From Melioribacteraceae bacterium (GTDB lineage Bacteria > Bacteroidota > Ignavibacteria > Ignavibacteriales > Melioribacteraceae), in assembly GCA_030584085.1 (NCBI GenBank), contig CP129490.1, positions 3,567,511-3,631,510 of the forward strand: a stretch of DNA of 64,000 nt, read 5' to 3'. Shown here in pieces: positions 26,623 through 35,246 of the stretch. Position 1 is the stretch's first letter. Each line of letters starts with the position of its first letter. A model generated the notes under the pieces. It saw only the letters and a list, made by a program, of their open reading frames with translations, searched no databases and was not told where the DNA came from. Made by a program: the position numbers and the translations under genes.

Positions 26623-29028
26623 ATGAAGAGATTTGTTATACCGTTCTTTTTATCGGCATTATTTACATATAATATTGCACAAGTAGTAACTATAATTGAT
26701 AAAGATACCGATCACCCGCTTGAACTTGTAAATATTTCGAGTGAAAGTCCTAAGACTTTTACCGTAACTAATGCATCCGGGAAAGCAGATCTATCTAAAT
26801 TTAATAGATCGGAAGTTATCGCATTTCAAATGCTGGGATATAAAACAGAGCGTTTTACTTTTTCTGAAATTGAAGAACTTGAATTTTTAATACGTTTAGA
26901 AGCAACAAATATCTCGTTGGATCAAATAGTTGTTTCTGCAACTAAATGGAATCAACTTAATAGAGAAAATCCCACAAAAGTTTCAATGGTAACTCCTAAG
27001 GATTTAGCTTTGCAAAATCCGCAAACAGCCGCCGATTTGTTGAACATCTCCGGTGAAGTTTTCATTCAGAAAAGTCAGCAAGGCGGCGGTAGTCCACTGA
27101 TCCGCGGCTTTGCAACAAACCGTTTATTAATTGCAGTCGATGGAATACGAATGAACACTGCAATATTCCGAAGCGGAAATTTACAAAATGTAATTTCACT
27201 TGATCCGTTTTCAATTGAAAGAGCCGAAGTCATGTTCGGTCCCGGTTCTATTTTATACGGTAGCGATGCAATCGGCGGTGTAATGAGTTTCTACACTTTG
27301 AATCCTCAGTTTTCATTAAATGAATCAATTTTTATTAAGGGAAATTCATCCGTGCGTCACTCGACTGCTAACAATGAATTTACAGGTCACATTGATATAA
27401 ATCTCGGCTGGAAAGATTTTGCACTGATTACAAGCATAACACACACCGATTACGGTGATTTGAAAATGGGTTCTGTCGGACCCGAAGAATATCTTAAGCC
27501 GTTTTATGTACAACGAATCGATGGCGAAGACAAAGTTTTCGAAAATGAAGATCCCGAATTACAAACACCAACCGGTTATTCACAAATTAACTTAATGCAA
27601 AAGCTAAGATACAAACCTAATGAAAATTGGAACTTGAGTTACGGTTTCCATTATTCGACAACATCTAACTATGGTCGTTATGACAGATTAATTAGAACAA
27701 GAAACGGTTTGCCGAGAAGTGCCGAATGGTATTACGGTCCACAAAAATGGATGATGAATAATTTGGAAATTACAAATCAATACAATAATTCGGTTTATGA
27801 TGATATGACAATTCGGTTGGCTCATCAATTTTTTGAAGAAAGCAGAGTCGACAGAGATTTTAACGATGAGACAAGAAGAAACAGAATCGAAAAAGTAAAT
27901 GCATACTCAATTAACTTTGATTTCAATAAATCGTTTGATCAAAAGCATAATATTATTTATGGATTAGAATTTGTTTACAATGATGTAGCTTCAACCGGAA
28001 CTGATGAAAATATTTTAACAAGAGATATTCTTCCCGGACCTTTAAGATATCCGCAATCAAACTGGTCATCCTATGCCGCTTACTTAACTTATCAATTTAA
28101 GATGAGTCAAAATTTACTTTTACAAACCGGTGCGCGGTACAATTATTTTAATATAAATGCCGAGTTCGATAAAACATTTTATCCTTTTCCATTTACAAAA
28201 ACTGAATTAAACAATGGCGCATTAACGGGAAGTATCGGTTTGGTTTATACGCAGGAGAAATCCTGGTCAATTGGATTAAATCTTTCCAGCGGATTCCGTT
28301 CACCAAACATAGACGACATGGGAAAAGTTTTCGATTCCGAACCGGGCAGTGTTGTTATCCCGAACCCGAATCTTAAAGCCGAATATGCATATAACGCTGA
28401 GCTTGGTATAGCTAAAGTCTTTAACGATTTTATGAAAATTGATTTAACCGGTTATTATACTTTTCTTGATGATGCAATGGTAAGAAGAAATTATTCTTTA
28501 AACGGTTTAGATAGTTTAATCTATTCCGGTGAACTCAGTCAAATTCAAGCTATACAAAATGCTGCAAGCGCTTATGTTTGGGGAATTCAAACAGGCGTGG
28601 AATTAAAACTTCCGGCGGGATTCGGATTTTCAACTCGTTTCAATTATCAAAAAGGTGAGGAAGAACTTGACGACGGAAGTAAAAGTCCGCTTAGACATGC
28701 GGGTCCTTGGTTCGGCTCGACTCACTTAACATTTTCCGCACAAAGATTAAAAATGGATTTATACGTAGTTTACAACGGTGAAGTTAGTTGTGATAATCTT
28801 GCTGAAGAAGAAAGAGGGAAAACTTATCTTTATGCGGTAGACGAAAACGGAAATCCATATTCGCCAAGCTGGTACACGCTTAACTTAAAAATGAGTTACC
28901 AATTAAGTGATTTGCTATTGATTAGTGGCGGTATAGAAAATATAACCGATCAAAGATACAGACCATATAGCTCCGGAATTGCCGCGCCGGGAAGAAATTT
29001 TATTATATCTTTGAGAGCTGGTTTTTAG
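26623..29028 (+). CDS. TonB-dependent receptor, haem/hemoglobin type
   Basis: 801 residues from ATG 26623, chosen because GAGGAA precedes it; a TTG is seven codons upstream. Signal 1-20. A carboxypeptidase-like regulatory sandwich covers about 22-95 (ELVNISSESPKTFTVTN). The plug has QTAADLLNISGEVFIQKSQ, GSPLIRGFATNRLLIAVDG and GPGSILYGSDAIGGVMSF, typical of receptors for haem, hemoglobin or siderophores in Bacteroidota. A 22-strand barrel follows and ends GRNFIISLRAGF. Import of an iron compound across the outer membrane with TonB energy is likely, though no iron-box is recognised. An ATP-grasp gene follows 32 bases later. Confidence 0.9.
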   Translation: MKRFVIPFFLSALFTYNIAQVVTIIDKDTDHPLELVNISSESPKTFTVTNASGKADLSKFNRSEVIAFQMLGYKTERFTFSEIEELEFLIRLEATNISLDQIVVSATKWNQLNRENPTKVSMVTPKDLALQNPQTAADLLNISGEVFIQKSQQGGGSPLIRGFATNRLLIAVDGIRMNTAIFRSGNLQNVISLDPFSIERAEVMFGPGSILYGSDAIGGVMSFYTLNPQFSLNESIFIKGNSSVRHSTANNEFTGHIDINLGWKDFALITSITHTDYGDLKMGSVGPEEYLKPFYVQRIDGEDKVFENEDPELQTPTGYSQINLMQKLRYKPNENWNLSYGFHYSTTSNYGRYDRLIRTRNGLPRSAEWYYGPQKWMMNNLEITNQYNNSVYDDMTIRLAHQFFEESRVDRDFNDETRRNRIEKVNAYSINFDFNKSFDQKHNIIYGLEFVYNDVASTGTDENILTRDILPGPLRYPQSNWSSYAAYLTYQFKMSQNLLLQTGARYNYFNINAEFDKTFYPFPFTKTELNNGALTGSIGLVYTQEKSWSIGLNLSSGFRSPNIDDMGKVFDSEPGSVVIPNPNLKAEYAYNAELGIAKVFNDFMKIDLTGYYTFLDDAMVRRNYSLNGLDSLIYSGELSQIQAIQNAASAYVWGIQTGVELKLPAGFGFSTRFNYQKGEEELDDGSKSPLRHAGPWFGSTHLTFSAQRLKMDLYVVYNGEVSCDNLAEEERGKTYLYAVDENGNPYSPSWYTLNLKMSYQLSDLLLISGGIENITDQRYRPYSSGIAAPGRNFIISLRAGF

Positions 29029-29060
29029 ATTTTATTATTGTCCCACTAAGGAATTATTGA

Positions 29061-30230
29061 ATGATATTGCTTGACAAACCTTATGTATCCAAATTTTTAG
29101 AAGAAACAATTCTCAAAAATAATTATCCAACTTTAGCTTCAACTCCGGTGAGTGATTTGAATTTATTGAATGAGATTAAATTCATTGGAAGTGAAGATGC
29201 GAGTAGAGAGTTAAACACAGAGAAATTTCCTTTAGTATACACTAATTCTGAAAATTCAATTGACTGGGTTGAAAAGAATTTAGCAAACACTAATCTGCCT
29301 GATATAATTAATTTGTTCAAAGACAAAGTTCGTTTTCGTCGTTCAATTCAACAATTGTATCCGGATTATTTTTTTCAAGAAGTAAAAATTAATAATCTTA
29401 AAAATCTTGACATCTCATCAATTCCATTTCCCATCATATTAAAGCCTGCAGTTGGATTCTTTAGTATGGGTGTTTATAAAATTCTATCCGTTAATGATTG
29501 GCGACAAAAAATTAATTCCATTGAAAGTGAAATCGAACACGTTAAACATTTGTATCCTTTATCTGTTTTAAACACCGGGAATTTCATTATTGAGAAATAC
29601 ATCGATGGTGAAGAATTCGCTTTCGATGCTTACTTTAACGAATTTGGTGAACCAGTAGTTTTAAATATATTCCATCATCTCTTCTCTCATTCGGAAGATG
29701 TGGGAGATAGGGTTTATCTTTCTTCACCTCAAATCATAAAAGAGAAACTAGAGCCGTTCACTAATTTTTTATTTGAGCTTACCAAATTTTCCGAATTAAA
29801 AAATTTTCCTTTGCATATTGAAGTTAGAGTAACCGAGGATAATAGAATATTTCCCATTGAAATTAATCCAATGAGATTTGGAGGCTGGTGCACAACTGCT
29901 GATTCAACATATTTTTCATACGAAATAAATTCTATTGAATATTTTTTTGAACAAAAGAAACCGGATTGGGATAAGATTCTTACTGGGAAAGAAGATAAGC
30001 TATATAGTATAATTGTCTTGGATAATTCAACGGGTTATAAACCACATCATATTAAATCATTCGATTACGATAAACTGCTAAGTAAGTTTAATAACATTCT
30101 TGAATTCAGAAAAATGGACATCGTAAAAACAAATGTGTTTGGATTTATTTTCTGTGAAACTGATAAATCTAATTTTATAGAAATTGAACAAATCTTAAAG
30201 TCGGATTTAAGAGAATATATTGAAATATAA
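29061..30230 (+). CDS. ATP-grasp domain protein
   Basis: 389 residues, an ATP-grasp ligase-like protein. It has a preATP-grasp N-terminal part, the lysine region PIILKPAVGFFSMGVYKIL, the NFIIEKYIDGEEFAFDAYF segment, and the metal-binding PIEINPMRFGGWC near the end of the domain. Such enzymes join a carboxylate to an amine by acyl phosphate. The C-terminal 90 residues are less conserved. It follows the TonB receptor in the same direction with an AAGGA ribosome site, so it may make or modify the compound taken up. Substrate unknown. Confidence 0.8.
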   Translation: MILLDKPYVSKFLEETILKNNYPTLASTPVSDLNLLNEIKFIGSEDASRELNTEKFPLVYTNSENSIDWVEKNLANTNLPDIINLFKDKVRFRRSIQQLYPDYFFQEVKINNLKNLDISSIPFPIILKPAVGFFSMGVYKILSVNDWRQKINSIESEIEHVKHLYPLSVLNTGNFIIEKYIDGEEFAFDAYFNEFGEPVVLNIFHHLFSHSEDVGDRVYLSSPQIIKEKLEPFTNFLFELTKFSELKNFPLHIEVRVTEDNRIFPIEINPMRFGGWCTTADSTYFSYEINSIEYFFEQKKPDWDKILTGKEDKLYSIIVLDNSTGYKPHHIKSFDYDKLLSKFNNILEFRKMDIVKTNVFGFIFCETDKSNFIEIEQILKSDLREYIEI

Positions 30231-30426
30231 CTAGAGAGCATGATGCCCTCCGGTTTACCGATCTATTTATTCCACATCTTTGAAATATCTTTTGATGGTT
30301 TTACAACCTATAATTCTATTTAACTAAAACTTAACTTGTTTCTTAACATCAACTTCCTTAAAATCAAAGGATTATTTTCAGAATTTCCTTTTCTCAAAAT
30401 CATATCACTAAAAAAGGGGTGCTTAA

Positions 30427-30837
30427 ATGAAAAAGCTGCTTCTTTCTATTCTTGCGGTTTTTGTTGCCTGGCAAATATTGGATTACATCATACACGGCGT
30501 GATATTGATGGGCGCTTACGAAGAAACGCAAAGCCTATGGCGTCCGATGGAAGAAATGAGCATGCCGATGATGATGTTTGTTTCGCTTCTTGTATCTGCT
30601 GTTTTCTGTTATTTGTATTATGCTTTTGTATCAAATAAAAATCTTAACACCGCAATAAAATTCGGATTAATTTATGGACTGGGGGCCGGAATTTCTTTCG
30701 GATATGGATCTTATACAGTTATGCCGATTCCTTATTCAATGGCATTTATTTGGTTTTTAGGAACAGTAGTTGAAGCAACTGTAGCCGGACTGATTGTCGG
30801 ACTGATAATGAAACCGGAAACTGCCCCCGAACAATAA
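30427..30837 (+). CDS. Four-helix integral membrane protein
   Basis: 136 residues with about four membrane helices (LLLSILAVFVAWQILDYII, FVSLLVSAVFCYLYYAFV, FGLIYGLGAGISFGYGSYT, WFLGTVVEATVAGLIVGLI). The pattern DYIIHGVILMGAYEETQSLW resembles DUF1761-like membrane proteins found in this clade. No enzymatic motif. It stands alone between the ATP-grasp gene and rsgA. Moderate confidence for the family. Confidence 0.7.
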   Translation: MKKLLLSILAVFVAWQILDYIIHGVILMGAYEETQSLWRPMEEMSMPMMMFVSLLVSAVFCYLYYAFVSNKNLNTAIKFGLIYGLGAGISFGYGSYTVMPIPYSMAFIWFLGTVVEATVAGLIVGLIMKPETAPEQ

Positions 30838-30846
30838 ACTATTTGA

Positions 30847-30876
30847 TGAAGAGACTCTTTGAAATGAGTCTCTTCA
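30847..30876. terminator. Bidirectional terminator
   Basis: TGAAGAGACTC (30847-30857), eight-base loop, GAGTCTCTTCA (30866-30876): a perfect 11-base stem between the converging membrane protein gene and rsgA, lying 10 bases past the former's stop and 10 before the latter's end. Confidence 0.8.
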
Positions 30877-30886
30877 GTTTGAAGTT

Positions 30887-31960
30887 TTATTGACCTTTAT
30901 CTTTCACATTTTTGTAATATCTTTTTATTTCCTTACTGATATTTTTCCATTTGTTCTTCTTATTCATCGCTGCTGAATCGTTTTGTTTGGTTTCAAGATA
31001 TTCTAATTCTTTGCGCATCTTTAAATAATTCTCATACCGTTTTTGAGAAATTTCACCATTCTCTAGTGCAAGTAAAACAGCACAACCATTTTCTACTGTG
31101 TGAGTACAGTCTTTATATTTACATTGGTCTTCGTAATCGGAAAACTCACCGAAAGTTTGACTTAGTCCATCTTCGGAATTCCATAATTGTAATTCTCTAA
31201 TTCCCGGATTATCAATTAATATTCCGCCTGTTGGTAAAACAATTAATTCACGATGAGTCGTTGTATGTTTTCCTTTATTGTCAATAGAACGAACTTCCTG
31301 AGTTTTAAAAATATCTTTTCCGAAAAGTTTGTTAATCAATGTCGATTTGCCGACACCCGACGACCCGATTAATACATATGTTTTTCCTAGTCCGATAGTC
31401 TCTTTAAGTTCATTTATTCCATCATTTGTAACCGTGCTTGTCGGAATAAGTTGAACATTATGATTATCATTAATCGATTGTAAAATATCATCAATGTTTT
31501 CGCACAAATCCGATTTGCTCAAAACAACAATAGGTTCTGCTTTACTTTGATAAGCCACGACAAGCTGTCTATCAAGCTTGTTGTAATTAAAACTTTCGTC
31601 AATTGGATGAACGATCATTACGTAATCAACATTTGCTGCAAACACTTGTTCTTCGGTTTTACTTCCGGCAGCTTTGCGCGACAGTTTTGTTTTCCGTTCA
31701 AGTACTTTTTGAATTATACCTTTTTTCTCGTCTTCAAAATAATCAAGCAAAACCCAATCACCCGTTTTGGGCAATTCACTTTTTGATTCGGTAGAAAAGA
31801 ACAGTTTACCGGAAACTTCAGCAATAATTTCACCGAACTCGGTATGAACAAAGTAATTAGTTTTATTCTCGGTAGAAACTCTACCGGGGATTAATGTTTC
31901 GTTTTTATTGAGTTGAGATTGAAAGAATTCATCCCAGCCTAAATTTTTTAGTGATGTCAT
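30887..31960 (-). CDS. rsgA: Ribosome small-subunit GTPase RsgA
   Basis: 357 residues with the circularly permuted GTPase order: OB-fold N-domain, then VVLSKSDL (G4), IGSSGVGKSTLINKLFG (G1) and IDNPGIREL (G3), then the zinc motif CKYKDCTHTVENGCAVL. RsgA releases assembly factors from the maturing 30S subunit. Its 5' leader holds a nested inverted repeat (32016-32053) that could control expression. The gene stands between convergent transcription on the left and the T9SS peptidase gene on the right. Confidence 0.96.
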   Translation of the reverse strand: MTSLKNLGWDEFFQSQLNKNETLIPGRVSTENKTNYFVHTEFGEIIAEVSGKLFFSTESKSELPKTGDWVLLDYFEDEKKGIIQKVLERKTKLSRKAAGSKTEEQVFAANVDYVMIVHPIDESFNYNKLDRQLVVAYQSKAEPIVVLSKSDLCENIDDILQSINDNHNVQLIPTSTVTNDGINELKETIGLGKTYVLIGSSGVGKSTLINKLFGKDIFKTQEVRSIDNKGKHTTTHRELIVLPTGGILIDNPGIRELQLWNSEDGLSQTFGEFSDYEDQCKYKDCTHTVENGCAVLLALENGEISQKRYENYLKMRKELEYLETKQNDSAAMNKKNKWKNISKEIKRYYKNVKDKGQ

Positions 31961-32015
31961 TTTAAATAGTCCTTTTTAACAGTTAATTGAAATAACTAAT
32001 AAAGTCTGTTTGTGG

Positions 32016-32053
32016 ACTCAGCGTTTCTAACCTAATGTAAGTTAGCGCTGAGT
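32016..32053 (-). promoter_or_regulatory. Nested hairpin in rsgA leader
   Basis: ACTCAGCG (32016-32023) pairs with CGCTGAGT (32046-32053); inside, CTAAC (32027-32031) pairs with GTTAG (32041-32045) after a three-base bulge, loop of nine. It lies 56 bases upstream of the rsgA ATG on the transcribed leader. It could equally be a terminator-like remnant or regulatory RNA; no family was recognised. Confidence 0.4.
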
Positions 32054-32154
32054 TTAAAGGACTTCTTCCGCGGCTAGGATAATATGTTTTGTTGTTTTAT
32101 TGATAAGCCAATTTTTTTGGTTACTCTAAAATAGCTGTTGTTTACATAATAAAA

Positions 32155-32176
32155 AAGTCCGCACCAAGGCGGACTT
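32155..32176 (-). terminator. Rho-independent terminator of the T9SS M28 peptidase
   Basis: AAGTCCGC, six-base loop ACCAAG on plus, GCGGACTT; on the minus strand the hairpin is followed by TTTTTT. It sits four bases beyond the peptidase stop. Confidence 0.9.
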
Positions 32177-32179
32177 AAA

Positions 32180-35083
32180 TTATCGAAGCAAAATCATTTT
32201 TCTTGTTTTTATGTTGTTTCCATAACTCAAAGCATAAAAATAGACCCCGCTAGATAAACTTCCGGCATCAAATTCAATTTCGTAAGTACCTCCTCGCATA
32301 GGTTTGTTTAATATTGTTTTTATTTCTCGGCCAAGAATATCATAAACAACTAATTGTGTTTGTAGGAACAACTCATGAGTTGTCCCCACAGTGGGTAAAG
32401 TAAATTTAATTTTGGTTGTCGGGTTAAACGGATTCGGATAGTTCTGCTCAAGATTAAATGAATATTTTATTTGCTCATGTTCATCATTAATATCTGTAGT
32501 CTCGGAGAAGTCATCAGTTAAAATTTTTGTTATGAGATTTTTTACCGATTCTTGTTCCATATAATAAAGCGGGAAACTAAAGACGACCGTATTAAAATTT
32601 TGTGACAGATATTTAACTCCGACCGGTTTGTTATTATAACTTCCTTGAGGAGTTGAATCATCATAATCACTTCCGAAAAGATAAAACGATTCACTTTCTG
32701 AATTCGGGGAAATAACTTCTATACCGGCTAAATGGAATTGAGAATTAATATCTGTTTTTAATTGATCCGTTGATAAACCGGGATAACCTGTAAGTTCGGA
32801 CTGTGCATATCTGAATCTGGATAATAAACTGTAGCCGATCGAATCTACTTTAAAGTAATCATATAAAAAATCACCTTGCTCAAATGACGCTGAAGTTGCA
32901 GTAATTGATTCAAAAGTTTTGGAAGGGCGATATCCGGAATAGATAAAATTACCGCCAAAGTTTAAGTACTTTGAAATTTCTTGAGTAAATGATTTTGCAT
33001 TTTGATCTGTTTTATCATCACCGTACCAAATAATTGTTGAGTATGCACCGAGATCGGATAGATTAACTTTTCCCAATGTTTGCAAGTCGAACTCTTGAAA
33101 TGAAAAGCTATTTAGAAGCTCTTTATAAAAATCATCAACCATTTGATCGGTTGGGGAAAATAATCCGCCGTTTCCGTCGGCTGTTTCATCAACAAGTAAA
33201 ATTCCTTGATCTAAGGTGACGGCTCTTGCGGTATAAATGTTTTCACTTATACTTTCATTCCCATCGGTATCAACAGCTTTAATTAAGTATTGATAGTAAA
33301 CTCCGCTTTGAACGGTGTTATCAATATAGTCGGATGTGATTAACACTTCACCATTTAGTTTTACAAACTCCGCTTCGTTTTCTGCTGTTCGATAAATATT
33401 ATATCCCAAAAGATCATCTTCAGAATTTTGATTCCATGCTAAATTTATTGCAAACCAATTGGGTTCAACATATAAAACTTCAGGCTCGCGAGGAAGTGAC
33501 CGCGGGATGTTCGATCTTTCGAGCAGAGGAGACTCCAAACCATATTTATCAACCACGGAAACCCCAACAAAATACAGTTCACCTTCAATTAGGTTTTCTA
33601 AAAGGATTTGGTTTTCGGTTATGGCGTAAGAAGTATAATAATTACCTGATTCAGTCCCGACATAAATTTTGAACATATCAAAATCTTGTTCAAGATATTC
33701 ATTCCATTTAACCAATAATGAAGTACCGTTTCCTTTGTCAACAACTTCAAGTCCGTCTATCATTCTAGGTAATAGACTTATGTGAGCTAAACTTGCAGCC
33801 GAACCTTTAATTACTTCTGCAGCATACCCGACATCACAATAAATTAATAAATCTTCATCGGTATGTATTGTAGGGATTTGAGTTGTTTCTTCAAAATATA
33901 TTGCTCTAATTCCACGTTCATAGAAACAGTAACTATCCGAAGTTTGTTTATTCAGCAATCCCCGGGTACCTATAACGCCGGAATATTTATTCACATTATC
34001 AAGAGCGATATCGGTATAAGCCTCGGTGGCACGGTAAGGGTGAACATAAACATCAACGTATTGTTTTTCGGGAGGATTGTAGGCAATCATATCGTGATTT
34101 ACCATTAACCGGACATTAACATTATTATCAACTGATTTCTGAGCTTCAAATTCACCACCGCTTCCAGCTGGCCCATGCTCTTCGGCAGCAAAAGTTACAA
34201 ATCTTATATTTACTTTTGGCTTGAAATTATTGAGCATAAATGTGCGGGCCGTTTCAAGAACTGCGGTTGTTCCGCTTGCATTGTCATCTGCTCCCGGTGC
34301 CGGTAATGTGGAATCGCCTTCCATAATCTCGTAAGTGATTGAATCGTGATGCCCTGCGAATATTATTACTTCATCGGTTTCATTCTGCGCCGGAAGAGTT
34401 GCTACAACATTTGTTTGAAGCATTCCGTTACGTGAATAAAATGTGTCGAGTTTTACTTCTTCAAAACCCATTGCTAAAAATTGATTTTTTATCCAATCAG
34501 CAACTTCAAATCTTATTGGATGACCCAAGAATCTTGTACCAAAATCTTCAAGACTTTGTATATAGTATCTAACTTGATTTGAATCGATAGAATTAACAAT
34601 CGGTTGAATAATTTGATCAAGATATTCGTTATTTGCCTTGTTGTAAATTGTTTTTTCATTTCTATAAATCGGAAGCTGCGAATCAAAATTAATAACTCTA
34701 ATTCCTTTTATTCCCAGGAATGATTGCGGTACATCTTTTACAATAGAGTGTTCGATGGTTTCGTAAACAACATTCGTCAATGATCTTTTTGCAGAATTTT
34801 TTTTCCAAACAACTAAGCTGTATGAATTGTCCGAATCCGTTTTGTCCAATTCAACAAACCTAACATCAAAAGCTTTCAACTTATTTCTCTTATCATCATT
34901 AACCAGCGTAATAAGATCATTTTGTGATTGTAAATAAATGGGAAGATTGAGTGATTCGACATAATTTAATTTTGCTTGATCTGCCAAATCGATTTTAACC
35001 AACGTGAAGTTATGATCTTGAGAAAATACGAGTAAGGAAAACAATAAAATCAAAACTGTTTTTTTAATCGTAATTGTTGTCAT
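32180..35083 (-). CDS. T9SS-exported M28 peptidase with FnIII domains
   Basis: 967 residues. Signal 1-21. The peptidase domain at about 160-430 has M28 motifs: IFAGHHDSI, APGADDNASGTTAVLE, TFAAEEHGPAGSG, MVNHDMIAY and IPTIHTDEDL. Two fibronectin III-like domains follow (MIDGLEVVDKGNGTSLLVKW and EPNWFAINLAWNQ), then a further beta-rich part and a T9SS type A sorting domain (LEQNYPNPFNPTTKIKF). It is a secreted metallo-aminopeptidase placed outside the cell. A variant of the palindrome (32365-32386) sits in the sorting-domain loop. Confidence 0.92.
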   Translation of the reverse strand: MTTITIKKTVLILLFSLLVFSQDHNFTLVKIDLADQAKLNYVESLNLPIYLQSQNDLITLVNDDKRNKLKAFDVRFVELDKTDSDNSYSLVVWKKNSAKRSLTNVVYETIEHSIVKDVPQSFLGIKGIRVINFDSQLPIYRNEKTIYNKANNEYLDQIIQPIVNSIDSNQVRYYIQSLEDFGTRFLGHPIRFEVADWIKNQFLAMGFEEVKLDTFYSRNGMLQTNVVATLPAQNETDEVIIFAGHHDSITYEIMEGDSTLPAPGADDNASGTTAVLETARTFMLNNFKPKVNIRFVTFAAEEHGPAGSGGEFEAQKSVDNNVNVRLMVNHDMIAYNPPEKQYVDVYVHPYRATEAYTDIALDNVNKYSGVIGTRGLLNKQTSDSYCFYERGIRAIYFEETTQIPTIHTDEDLLIYCDVGYAAEVIKGSAASLAHISLLPRMIDGLEVVDKGNGTSLLVKWNEYLEQDFDMFKIYVGTESGNYYTSYAITENQILLENLIEGELYFVGVSVVDKYGLESPLLERSNIPRSLPREPEVLYVEPNWFAINLAWNQNSEDDLLGYNIYRTAENEAEFVKLNGEVLITSDYIDNTVQSGVYYQYLIKAVDTDGNESISENIYTARAVTLDQGILLVDETADGNGGLFSPTDQMVDDFYKELLNSFSFQEFDLQTLGKVNLSDLGAYSTIIWYGDDKTDQNAKSFTQEISKYLNFGGNFIYSGYRPSKTFESITATSASFEQGDFLYDYFKVDSIGYSLLSRFRYAQSELTGYPGLSTDQLKTDINSQFHLAGIEVISPNSESESFYLFGSDYDDSTPQGSYNNKPVGVKYLSQNFNTVVFSFPLYYMEQESVKNLITKILTDDFSETTDINDEHEQIKYSFNLEQNYPNPFNPTTKIKFTLPTVGTTHELFLQTQLVVYDILGREIKTILNKPMRGGTYEIEFDAGSLSSGVYFYALSYGNNIKTRKMILLR
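32365..32386 (-). repeat. 22-base palindrome inside T9SS sorting domain
   Basis: On the plus strand GGAACAACTCATGAGTTGTC followed by CC: self-complementary over 22 bases with one mismatch pair; the inner 16 are perfect. It encodes VGTTHELFLQ at the same loop as the palindrome at 23985-24004. Confidence 0.8.
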
Positions 35084-35199
35084 GAGAACATCCAGAATTT
35101 GTTTATACTATTTGTTGTTATGCCATTTAAGAAATCAAACCACTCTTCTTAATATCACGCATTAATAAGATGTTGTGGTGTTATTATATAATAAATAAA

Positions 35200-35220
35200 A
35201 GGTGTGACTTAATCACACCT
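35200..35220 (-). terminator. Terminator of the M56 sensor gene
   Basis: AGGTGTGA (35200-35207), five-base loop, TCACACCT (35213-35220); on the minus strand followed by TTTTATTTATT. It lies 26 bases beyond the stop of the M56 gene. Confidence 0.8.
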
Positions 35221-35246
35221 ATTTAAAAACTTATTTAATTACCTCT

